Below, piece after piece: positions 1-8,802 of a DNA stretch of 64,000 nt. The DNA comes from Setophaga petechia (Eukaryota; Chordata; Aves; Passeriformes; Parulidae). The notes beneath the pieces are model-generated. The model was not told the DNA's origin. It ran no database searches and saw only the letters and a program-made list of their open reading frames with translations. The stretch covers positions 8,920,501 through 8,984,500 of the forward strand of contig JANCRA010000010.1 in NCBI GenBank assembly GCA_024362935.1. The letters are read 5' to 3'. Both the position numbers and the translations under genes were made by a program. Every line of letters begins with the position of its first letter. The first letter of the stretch is position 1.

Positions 1-2984
1 AATGATGCAAACCCATAAAAGATTACTCTTGCAGAGGACATATAAAAATTCAGCGTTTTATCCTCTTGAAAGGTCTTTTACCTATTAAATCTCAAGTGTG
101 GATAAGGTCAATAACATGGACAATTAAGCCTCTCTCTCATCATTTTTATCCTATAGTGGATTAATGTATTTTAAAATCCATTTATGTACATTTTTATCTA
201 CTTTTGAGATCCAAGTTAATGGGTTTTCAGAAGTCTGTACTTTTTATATTTTTCTATGTAAATTACATCCACAATAACAGTGTGCTATTTTAAGTTCTTT
301 AAAGAGTCACCCTTACTCACAGTGACATCAGAAAGGTGATATTCACTGATCTCACATAAACAATATATGAACATATTTAAATTTCATCATGGTCTTTTTT
401 AGATAAAAATTTGAACTAGATCTTCAAATTCAAACTGTACCTCCATCATACTTTAGATGAGAAGAATGAAAATACAAGTCTTAGACAAGAAGAGAGCTGG
501 CACCTGAAAATATATACAAAATTTAAAGGAAATGCATAACATGGACAAGAATTAATCCTGCAAATCCTTGTTTGCAACATAGCCATGTTTCCTTAAAATA
601 TTCCTCCCATGAATAAGGATAGTAACAGTTTAGTATATATTAGCATAGTAATAACTTCAGCTGGACTATTAGAATTAATAATGGATTAACCTGCATGAGT
701 GAGAATCCCTACCTTGTTAAGGATGAGGCCACTTCTGCAGCTTCCCATTTTTTATAAAATTACATATTTGTGACGTAAGTTCCTCCCACATGCATTGCAA
801 CTGGATTTGATTTTGCTTCCTGCAGTGATCTCCTTCACAGCATTGCTGTGCTCCGCTCTGCCAGTTCACAGTTTTGGCTGAAGTTTTGGTTAAGCAGGTT
901 TATCCTTCTGCACAACACCCCAAAATTCTTAATGGGCTCTCTATGATACCCCTGAGTCAGCTTCTTCATCCTCCTCTCTCCCTTACACAGAATAAATCCC
1001 TGAGAAGCAGTAAATGTTATCAAGAGGGGAATGATGGTTATTTAGCTGGAAATCTGCATTAAATGTATTATAATATTGAATGTATCTACTCCCTGCTCTA
1101 CCAATCTATAACATAAATGAAATACACTGAGTATGGTGTGGCACAGAGGTATGACACATAAGAACATCCATATTTATTTATTTTCTGGAAAATGGTTATT
1201 TCTGTTCAAAATGTCATCACATTGTAGTAGCTGGGACATATTCTAAAACATCCACAGAATGCTGGCCATTTCATTCAGGAGTGAGCAACCAATATCCAAG
1301 TGACAGAAAAGTGAAGCAATCCTAGATAAACAACTGGAAACCAGTTTCTAGAAGAAGGGAAAACTGTTCAGAGAAGAATTGATGGCTTCAGTAATTAGCG
1401 CTTTTGTAACTAAAGACTGTCAGTGTTCCTAAATACTTCCTCAAAAGTTTCTAAACAGATTTCCATTTTCTTTTTAACTCTAATGTTGATTTAAAAATCT
1501 AGTAGGTAATTTGATCTAGCAATAAATGGACAGTTAGCTTTTGAAATATGCACAACTATATGCTTACAAGTTTGGACCAACTGTGAAATTTTTTTCTCTG
1601 TTTAATGGTTTTATTGATTTTGAGGAGTATTTGGTAGCTTTCAGTACATATTGCTGTGGTCACTATAAGGACTGGGGGTTAGAAAATAGACATTGGTGAG
1701 GCCAAAATCAGGAAATTTATGAAAACATTTGCAAGGGAAGCAGTTTTTTGGGGGATGTTTTTGTTTGTGTTAGACCCAGACCTTATCAGATGTTAATTTC
1801 TCAGTAGTGCCTCAATGCTTAAATTAATGAGCCTAACTAAAAAAATATTTGGATGCTGGAGTCAATCTTTGCCAAGATACTTCTTAGGTACTTGGGTTAG
1901 GCACTGACTCCTGCTAAGCACATGAGGTGCCTTCTTCAGTGCCTGCAGTGGTTGTTAGGCAACTAATCTTGATTTAGATACTTTTGAAAAATATACCAAG
2001 CATAAATATCTGACTGTTGAGAAGTCCTAGTTAATTTCTGGACATGTAAGGCAAGTACCTAAGTATGTTAATATTATTTAAACTGGAAACACCTGCACTG
2101 TAATGACACCTGTGAGAGGGTGTGGTGGTTCCCAAATCAACCAAACCTGCAACAGCTGAGCCAATCAGGTCAGAAAATTAGAAAAGAGGAAGCATCTGTG
2201 GAAGGCTGCTCTCTAAATCAGCCTTGCTGGTTTTTTGGTTTTTTTTTTAATTCTTCAATTAACAAAGGTAAAGCCAAAAAAGATAGGCTCTACCTAACAG
2301 AGAGCTTCTTATAAAGCTGCTGGCCGGGCATTCTTCTGGATCCCTGGAGAATATCAGCAGTATTAAGGTTTTATTGCTCTTCTTCTAATTACTGCCTGTA
2401 GATGTTATGTATTATTAATTAGATGGAGATAGTTGTGGATGAAGAATGGATGAAAGAGTGGGTAGGCACATGAATACAAAAGTGGCAGAGGAAAGGTGTA
2501 GTAGAAATAGTTTAATGGGAAAGTTTTCTTAACGCTTTTTGTCAAAGATAAGGGTTCACACCTACCGAGTTTGACTGTGGCTTGAAATACTCTTAAAAAA
2601 TATGGGGAAATGTTCATTGCAGAGAAAACAAACTATAATTTTGAAGCATCAGTTCTGTTTCAAATTGGAATTTATGTCTGCAATTCTTACTGGACTTCAT
2701 TAATCACTTTTTGTTGTGATTGAAACATTGCCTTGCCGAAAGGGAAGGTGGCTGTCTCGAGTTTGCTCCTTTGTGGTAGCAGCTCACGGTCCCTCCAGAC
2801 ACGGCGCTTCTGGGGTAGCTCCACCACCAATGAGACAAATTCAAAATTAATGTTTGAGGCTTCTGCAGTGGAAGGTAACACCAATATGATTTTTTTTCCC
2901 CCGAGTAAATTTATTTATTTGGATGAACTTTGAAGAGCCTATGTTAGCTTGAAGTCAGAATGACAGCATTTCAACAGGTCAGCG
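1..2984. other. Upstream flank of CACNA1D, no gene seen
   Basis: This is AT-rich sequence before the CpG island. Short open frames on both strands are 60-70 codons long and have no recognisable domain or coding character. A CRE-like octamer TGACGTAA lies at 771-778, about 20 bases after a TTTATAAAAT stretch at 751-760, but nothing downstream looks like an exon. No interspersed repeat is recognisable. The region is probably distal 5' flank, although non-coding upstream exons of CACNA1D cannot be excluded. Confidence 0.6.
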
Positions 2985-3297
2985 GAGAGCTCGGCGTTGT
3001 GAGAACTCGGGAATTTTCCCGGAGGTGAGGGCAGGGACGGAGCGGCCGGGGAGCCCTGAGCCGCCAGGAGCGGGACACGGTGCCCGGAGCGCGGGGACAG
3101 GGAGACGCTAAAGCCGCTGTCACCGCGGTCGGTGCCCCGGGCGTTGTCGCTGTCCCTGCCCTGGGCACGGGGCTGGGAAAGGAGGGACGGGGTCCCGGGA
3201 GCAGGTGCGGCGCTGACGGGGTTCAGGCGGCGGCGGGCGCGGGTCTGTTGGCGGTGCCGGAGCTCCGGGCGGTCGGAGCGGCCCCGCGCCCCCGCCC

Positions 3298-3520
3298 GGC
3301 AGCAGCAGCAGGTGTCGGTGACGGCGGTGGCAGCAGCGAGGGAGTTAAAGCCCGCGGCGGCGGGAGGAGGGGGACTGCGAGCGAGCGAGCGGGCGGCGGC
3401 AGCGGCGGCGGGAGGAGGGGGCCGAGGCGGAGCAGGCGGCGGCGGGAGGAGGGGGACCGGGGAGCAGGCAGCAGCGGCAGGAGGGGACCGAGGAGCCGGC
3501 GGCGGCAGCAGCAGCCGGGT
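3298..3520 (+). repeat. GC-rich CGG/CAG/GGA imperfect triplet region in the 5' leader
   Basis: The stretch is built from short imperfect runs of GGC, CAG/GCA and GGAGGAG triplets. Examples are a GCA run near 3300-3310, GAGCGAGCGAGCG near 3380-3393 and repeated GGCGGC/GGAGGAGG blocks to 3520. It very probably lies in the CACNA1D 5' untranslated region or core promoter. It is low-complexity sequence that keeps several frames open by chance, and those frames are not genes. Confidence 0.7.
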
Positions 3521-3528
3521 TGCTAGGG

Positions 3529-3558
3529 ATGGAGAGATCCCGTGTCACCCGGATGTGA
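3529..3558 (+). promoter_or_regulatory. Upstream ORF 1 (9 codons)
   Basis: ATG at 3529 opens a frame encoding MERSRVTRM and stops at TGA 3556-3558. It lies 226 bases before the main start and in a different frame. If the transcript begins upstream of 3529, scanning ribosomes would meet it first. The -3 base is a G and the +4 base is a G, a favourable start context. Whether it is in the mRNA is an inference. Confidence 0.5.
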
Positions 3559-3563
3559 GTGTC

Positions 3564-3653
3564 ATGTTGGCCCAAACTCTGAGGGATTTGGCAGCGGCGA
3601 AGCAGCAGCGGCAGGAGGAGGAGGAGCAGCAGCAGCCCCTCGCACGTCTCTAG
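3564..3653 (+). promoter_or_regulatory. Upstream ORF 2 (29 codons, Q/E-rich)
   Basis: ATG at 3564 begins five bases after the stop of the first upstream ORF and ends at TAG 3651-3653. The peptide would start MLAQTLRDLAAAK and continue into a Gln/Glu-rich tail coded by the CAG/GAG repeats. It is out of frame with the channel start at 3785, so it cannot be an N-terminal extension without splicing. Translation is not shown by the sequence. Confidence 0.45.
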
Positions 3654-3661
3654 TCACTATC

Positions 3662-3676
3662 ATGGGGGTCGGGTAG
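3662..3676 (+). promoter_or_regulatory. Upstream ORF 3 (MGVG), in frame with the main start
   Basis: ATG at 3662 is followed by three codons and TAG at 3674-3676. It is in the same frame as the ATG at 3785. This TAG is the last in-frame stop before the main ATG, and no other in-frame ATG lies between them. The element therefore fixes 3785 as the first usable start in this frame. Confidence 0.55.
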
Positions 3677-3784
3677 CGGGTAGCGCAGGGGCAGCGCGCA
3701 CCTGGCTCGGGGTGGGGTTGGGGGGCGTCTCTGCCCTTTTTTCTTTTTTCATTTTCCTCTCACACGCTGGAGAAAGTGAGAAAA

Positions 3785-3821
3785 ATGCACCAGCAGCCGC
3801 AGCCCGAGCAGCACCCTGAAG
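3785..3821 (+). CDS. CACNA1D: CACNA1D coding exon 1 (Cav1.3 residues 1-12 and first base of codon 13)
   Basis: The exon encodes the extreme cytoplasmic N-terminus of the Cav1.3 pore subunit, MHQQPQPEQHPE, and ends after the first base of the next codon. The donor is AAG|GTAAGA at 3822, close to the vertebrate consensus. The start is chosen because an in-frame TAG sits at 3674-3676 with no ATG between, and because the joined product runs straight into the known Cav1.3 N-terminus in exon 2. The -3 base is A, an adequate Kozak context. Recalled mammalian Cav1.3 begins with a run of Met codons and then KKMQHQ; this ATG corresponds to the later Met of that protein, and the Met run is absent here. 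The upstream leader carries three short ORFs. An alternative upstream first exon cannot be ruled out. Confidence 0.88.
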
Positions 3822-5941
3822 GTAAGAGCCGGGGCGCCCACCAAGGGCAGCGGCGTGCTTGGGGCTGAGGGGAGGGTGGGGGCGGGGGGAGGATTTATGA
3901 GGGATTTGGGAGACGGGGATTGGGGGGGATTAGGGAAGGGGTTGAGGATGGGGTCGGTTTGGGATGGGAAAGGAATGAGCGGCTGTGTTCGAGAAGGGAC
4001 CGCGAAGGGCAGGGGATGGGGCGAAGGCGGGACAAGGTGCTGCCCTCGGCGTGTGACCAACGTGCGAGTGCATTTATGCGCGTCTGTCCCTTGTCCTGGG
4101 GCCATTAATATCAGCTGCGGGAGGACGCGGCTGGGGCTGCGTTTGCCTCATCCGTGTGCACCTGGGGCTGAACCTGGCCGGAGCTGCGGGCTCCCGGGGG
4201 CTGCCCCGCGCCGGGCGGGAGGGCGGCGGGGCCGAGGGCAGAGCGGCGGGCGCGATGCGTTCGGCCCCTGCCCGGCGGGGCGCACGGGGGCGAGACGCGG
4301 GGCTCCGCGCCGCTAATCCGCTCCGCCGACGGGCTCCGGCGCTGCCACAGCCCCCGCTGTTGTTTATAAATGATTCCTCCCTCCTCAATCAGCAGCAAGT
4401 TTGTGTTGCCCCCGAGGAACGCAGTCACCCGGGCTTTGTTTCCCTTTCGAGCATCCATTTAGAAAGACGATGGCTATATAGATAGATGAGTAGGTGGGTG
4501 GTTTATTTGCGCCGAGCCACGTTTCATGGCATCCCGAAGGGCAGGCGGAAGGCGGGGGAGATGGCTGTGCCATTGCATTTATATCTGGGGGAGGAAAAAA
4601 AAAAAAAAAAAAAAGAGGGGGCGGGTGGGGAAGCAGGGATGCTTTGGGAAAATGTTGGAGGTAGCTGAGCCACCTTTGCCCCCGCGGCGGCTCTGCCCCC
4701 CGTGTCACCCAGCTGTTGATGCGCCGCCGCTGGCCAGCGCTCGCCGCGCCGGGGCCGCTCCCCGCGGCAGCTCCGTGGGGGCCCCGCCGTGACCCCCCCG
4801 CTCCCCGCCGCCATCCCGGGGAGCCATCTTAGGGCATTTACATCTCAGGGCTCCCGCGCCCCCGGAGCGGGGGCCGGCGCCGACCTCGGCCGCGTCCACG
4901 CGCGTTCGCGGCGCTGCCGCGGTCTGTGCCCCCCGTCTGGAGCGGGAGGGCTGTGCCTTCCCTGCCTCTCCGCTGCTTGACGGGGAGCGATCTTTCCTCC
5001 CCTGCCTGGGTAGATCCGTTTCACATCATCTCTCTTGCCAGCCCGAATTCCCAGCACGTATATTGTGCCGTTCCTCCATTTTTTTCCCCACCCAGGCATC
5101 AAGTTTTGAATCGCACTCAGGAGCCTCTCCTTCCTACAGGTGCATGTAGGAGTAGACTGTTGCGCTAGTCAAAGAGCTCGCGAGGAAGGATCCTTGCGAG
5201 GAGGTGGTGTTTTGCCTCTTTGCTGTCATCTGCATAAAGAGCACTCGATTATTATTTGGAAGGTGCAGTTTATTTTTTAAATTCTCACAAAGAAGCAAAA
5301 CCAAACACCGTCCTTTTACAGAACCAGAGCTCATCCTTTTACAATGGGTCCGTGGTTGTGATTCCTTGTGCACACGACAGAAGAGCTTTGTGAACGTGTT
5401 TATCGCAGACAGTATTGGATCTTTGCTCGTGGGAGGCATCCACGCATTTTTCTTTGAGAATGCAAAGCAGGGCAAGATTTAACTTGCTTACAGAACTTCC
5501 CCCTCTACCTTGCTGCTTATTCTTAATTGAACAATGTGTTAGAATTTGGAACGACTATTCTTTTGACCAAAATAAATTGAGAGAGTAGTAAATGCGAAGG
5601 TGCTACAACAAACTTGATCTTAAAGGGTAGGTCTGGTTTACTGAATAAACACGAGGACAGGAAGGCTTCCATCCACTTAGAAAAAGACATTGTAAGTGGA
5701 AGAACCAAAATGAGAAGTGTTTGTGTGTCAATACTTACATCAATCTTGAAGTTGTAAAACTGATTCCCAAGCATATTTTCTACTGTTCAATTGCACATAC
5801 CACAGCACAAGTGTATGCATATGTATCTGTGTATGTAATGCAATTATCACACTGCCAGGAGGTCTTAGAACAATCTTTTTGTATTGGACCCATTTTAGTG
5901 CAAAGCAATTATAACCAGTACTTTTTTCTTTTGTTCCACAG
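3822..5941 (+). other. CACNA1D: CACNA1D intron 1
   Basis: The intron is 2,120 bases, from GTAAGA at 3822 to a pyrimidine-rich tract ending CCACAG at 5941. The first 1.3 kb is part of the CpG island and includes an A20 run at 4595-4614. A less GC-rich patch near 4360-4500 contains TTTATAAAT. The rest, about 5200-5941, is AT-rich with no feature. Open frames here on both strands are by-products of GC-rich composition. Confidence 0.85.
4595..4614 (+). repeat. Poly-A run (A20) in intron 1
   Basis: An uninterrupted run of about 20 adenines sits inside the CpG island. No retroelement body or target duplication is evident beside it, so it reads as a simple homopolymer. Its length is likely to vary between individuals and be error-prone in assembly. 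Confidence 0.85.
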
Positions 5942-6260
5942 AGGTGAACTATGCAAGTAGCACCAGGATTCCTCTCCCTGGTGACGGACCAGCTATTCAG
6001 TCAAACAGTTCAGCACCATCCAAGCAAACTGTTCTATCTTGGCAAGCTGCAATCGATGCTGCTAGACAAGCAAAGGCTGCCCAAAACATGAGTACCACCA
6101 CAGCCCAGCCTGTAGGATCTCTGTCCCAAAGAAAACGCCAGCAATATGCCAAGAGCAAAAAACAGGGTAATACGTCCAATAGTCGGCCACCCCGTGCCCT
6201 TTTCTGTTTATCCCTCAACAATCCAATACGAAGAGCCTGCATTAGTCTAGTAGAATGGAA
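5942..6260 (+). CDS. CACNA1D: CACNA1D coding exon 2 (Cav1.3 residues 13-119, N-terminal domain with NSCaTE)
   Basis: This exon supplies most of the cytoplasmic N-terminus of the L-type calcium channel alpha-1D subunit. It begins with the last two bases of Glu13 and ends with two bases of Lys119 at GGAA|GTATCC; the acceptor is TTCCACAG. Landmarks: [15 protein letters not shown] at 14-28; the calmodulin-binding NSCaTE element [13 protein letters not shown] at 45-57, with the W-x3-I-x3-R pattern (W46, I50, R54) that supports calcium-dependent inactivation in Cav1.2/1.3; a basic stretch [15 protein letters not shown] at 74-88; and the pre-S1 motif [15 protein letters not shown] at 104-118. Compared with recalled human Cav1.3 there are three extra residues (APS, 37-39) before SKQTVLSW and several conservative substitutions. 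The frame is intact across 319 bases. The combination of these motifs makes the paralogue CACNA1D rather than CACNA1C. Confidence 0.97.
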
Positions 6261-8696
6261 GTATCCTTTCTTGCAGTTGGCTTTTAAAATGATTTTCTTA
6301 CATTTTCTGATCGTGCAAAGGGGATTGTTTTACAGGATCTCTTGGAGCATCACAACTTACATGTTACATCACTTGTATGTGTGGGTAACTGTCATTAATG
6401 TCAATGGGAGTTAATTTGGCTTCAGTTGCTGTTAAAGATAGTCTCTTGTGTCATATTGACACAGAATATCATTTACTGAAGTAGGCAGCTCGGAGTCAGA
6501 GGAGAGCTCATAGCTGTTCTTTTTTTCTGGGAGAAGTTGGGGGAACATTTTCAAGCTAACATCATATTCCAGCAAAATCTCTGCATTGCATTTTTCGCCT
6601 TTCCAAATAAGGAAGAAGAGATGGGAATGTATTTAGCCATCCAGTGTTAGGGAGATGGCCAAAGATGTCAAACCTATATCTTCCATATTGCAATTTGGGG
6701 TACTGCCATTAGGGAAAATGAGTCAGATGTAGGAATCTTTTTAAAAAGATTGTTTTCCCAATAATAAAAGTAGGAAGATTTTTACTTAAGCCAAGGAGAT
6801 GTTCTAAGTACACACAAGTGTCGTAAATATAATAATCTTCTGAGCTTGTACAACTTATGTCAACCACCAATCACATTTGGAAGCGTGTACCTCTAGAGGG
6901 GGAGCAGAGATGCTGCCTTGTGTTCATGATGACCTGTGTGATGGGAAGTCCTTTAGTTCAGTGGTTGTCATGTGGAAATATGTGCATTTCTCTGGCAGAA
7001 TGGAAAGTGTGTTGGTTTAGTATATTATTTAATCACCAAGAAAAGCTTTGAAATAGAAAATAGTTTTGCTGGGGTACAAGGAGAAAAATGTTAGCATATT
7101 AGCCATGGCAACAACCCTGTAATGGGAAACAGCTGTTCAAGACAGTAGATTACTGAAGTAAAACTCAATTTGTTACTATAAACAGAACAGCCAACCTGGC
7201 AATAAGAGCTGTTACTCATTTATGGGGTTGGTGCTTCTCAGTTCTTTTTACAAAATTCAATTGCAAATTAAAGATAGTGAAATGGCTTCTTCTTTCATTT
7301 AAACTGGTAGAAGTCCAACTAATTTCAGTAAATTGGCCTCTCCTTGGCTAAGGTCAGGTAAATGAAATTACTATGGATCTGGAGTGGAATAACTCAGCGA
7401 GAATTTGTCCCAGCAGCACCACATCATAAAACAAGATTGTCAGTCTTGTGATGGTATCCAGTCTGAAAAATGCTGTTGTAACTTTATTTTGTTCACAATG
7501 TAGCAGCTGTTCATGTTGATCTGCTTTGTAGACATAAAAGTGGCCCTCAAGGTGACAAACTTTTAATAGGCCAGCAAACAAAATATAACACGTCTTATTG
7601 GACATATGGGCTTTGTAGGACTTTCCTCCCCCCCCCTCTTTTTTCCCAGAGAACTTTTTAAACTGGCAAAAGTATGCTTTTGAATATATGTAGTATTCTT
7701 ACCCCAGTCTTTTATTGGACTCTTATGGAAACATATCCAGAGGTTGTGCATCAAAGGATGCCAAAAATTGTAGCTGAGGTCCAAGTACTTCATCTCCAAG
7801 CTCCCACAGATAGGCTCAACTCTATACCTCTACGTTTCTGGTCATTGAGAATAGTAAAATACCTCCTGAAAAAGGAAAATCAATGATGAACTGAAGATGA
7901 GATACATAATCATGAATTTTAAGAAAAGGAAGGTATTTTTTTTTTTTTTCTGGAAGACAGAAGGTATCTCCAGGTTCCCGCTGCTGCTGTCCAGCCCTAG
8001 ATAGAAAGCAGAGCTGCAGTCCATGCTGTTGTCAGTGTGGAAGTCTGTAGCCTCCCTTTGTATGGCTGCCAAGCCAGCCATATTCTATTTCTATTATATT
8101 CTATTTTCTACTCAACTCACCTAAGCTTTCATCTGGCTTGGCCAAAGCCAGAATTCAGGAATACAACTGCCAGAGACATGGAGTGGCTCAGAACTTTCCT
8201 GTGTCGATTGCACAGCTTTCTAGCTCTCCTGCAAGAGAACAGTTGTGCCTTCCTGGGAATCTTTCCCATATCCTGCTATGAACTGTATTTCTAATGGTTT
8301 TCCTCCTTTGGACTAATATATATTTTTGAAACCTTTATATGAGGACAGAACAGCTCCATGAGTATTCCTTGCCCATTATGATGACCTGCATGTAGATTTA
8401 AGAGTGGATAATTATATTCATCTTTGGAATTTAATGTAAAGTGCTCTGTGACAGCATGAGTAATAGTTTTCACTCTTTTCAAAAGGAAGAGGACGTTGAA
8501 GGATCATTGTGATGGAAAATAATATGGTATATATAGTGCTATAACTAAAGGTGATGGAGTGTTTGTCAGAGTTATCAGTCAAAAGATTGCCTTAAAGCAA
8601 AGACTTGCTTTACCATTGTTGATGCTGGAATGGAGAACTAGACTTAAAAGTTTGCTGATACTCATAAGTCATGAGTTCCTTAACAAGATTTTCCAG
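6261..8696 (+). other. CACNA1D: CACNA1D intron 2
   Basis: The intron is 2,436 bases. The donor is GTATCC, a weaker match beyond the invariant GT. The acceptor TTTTCCAG ends at 8696. It is AT-rich and contains a C-rich run near 7627-7637 and a T14 run at 7936-7949. No coding content or recognisable transposon was seen. Confidence 0.85.
7936..7949 (+). repeat. Poly-T run (T14) in intron 2
   Basis: This is a simple homopolymer with no flanking element recognised. Confidence 0.8.
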
Positions 8697-8802
8697 ACCA
8701 TTTGACATATTTATACTACTGTCTATTTTTGCCAATTGTGTGGCCTTAGCTGTTTACATCCCATTCCCAGAAGATGATTCTAATTCAACTAATCATAATT
8801 TG
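8697..8802 (+). CDS. CACNA1D: CACNA1D coding exon 3 (Cav1.3 residues 119-154, segment IS1)
   Basis: The 106-base exon completes Lys119 and encodes the first transmembrane helix of repeat I, about residues 120-142 ([19 protein letters not shown] then YIPF), followed by the start of the extracellular IS1-S2 loop, [12 protein letters not shown]. An N-glycosylation-type sequon NST is at 148-150. The acceptor is TTTTCCAG and the donor is TTG|GTAAGT at 8803, a near-perfect consensus. The coding length to this point is 462 bases (154 codons), so the next exon should start in phase 0. Cav1.3 continues here with EKVEYAF (IS2), which is not seen downstream in this window. The gene is therefore cut off by the window edge. 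Helix IS1 has no frameshift or stop. Confidence 0.97.

Larger units (their letters stand above)
2985..5195 (+). promoter_or_regulatory. CACNA1D: CpG island promoter of CACNA1D
   Basis: CpG dinucleotides are rare up to about 2980, then become very dense (for example in 2995-3530, 4110-4340 and 4680-4960) and fade by about 5195. The island covers the 5' leader, coding exon 1 and the first 1.3 kb of intron 1. No convincing TATA box sits just before the leader, as is usual for CpG-island promoters, which start transcription at dispersed sites. The transcription start cannot be placed from sequence alone; it is probably between about 3000 and 3500. A GC-rich run with CAG/CGG-type triplets occupies about 3298-3520. 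Confidence 0.8.

Noticed and set aside
3080..3653. Long overlapping open frames on both strands through the GC-rich leader
   Set aside because: They follow from GC- and triplet-rich composition, have no ATG at the proposed starts or end before the channel start, and encode Gly/Arg/Ala-rich low-complexity sequence.
3749..4485. Open frames of 100-150 codons on both strands in intron 1
   Set aside because: Stop codons are rare in this CpG island by composition. The frames are Pro/Arg/Gly-rich, overlap on both strands, and have no domain.
6261..6414. Open frame continuing past exon 2
   Set aside because: The frame stays open by chance into intron 2. The GT donor at 6261 and the phase match to exon 3 at 8697 show where the coding part ends.
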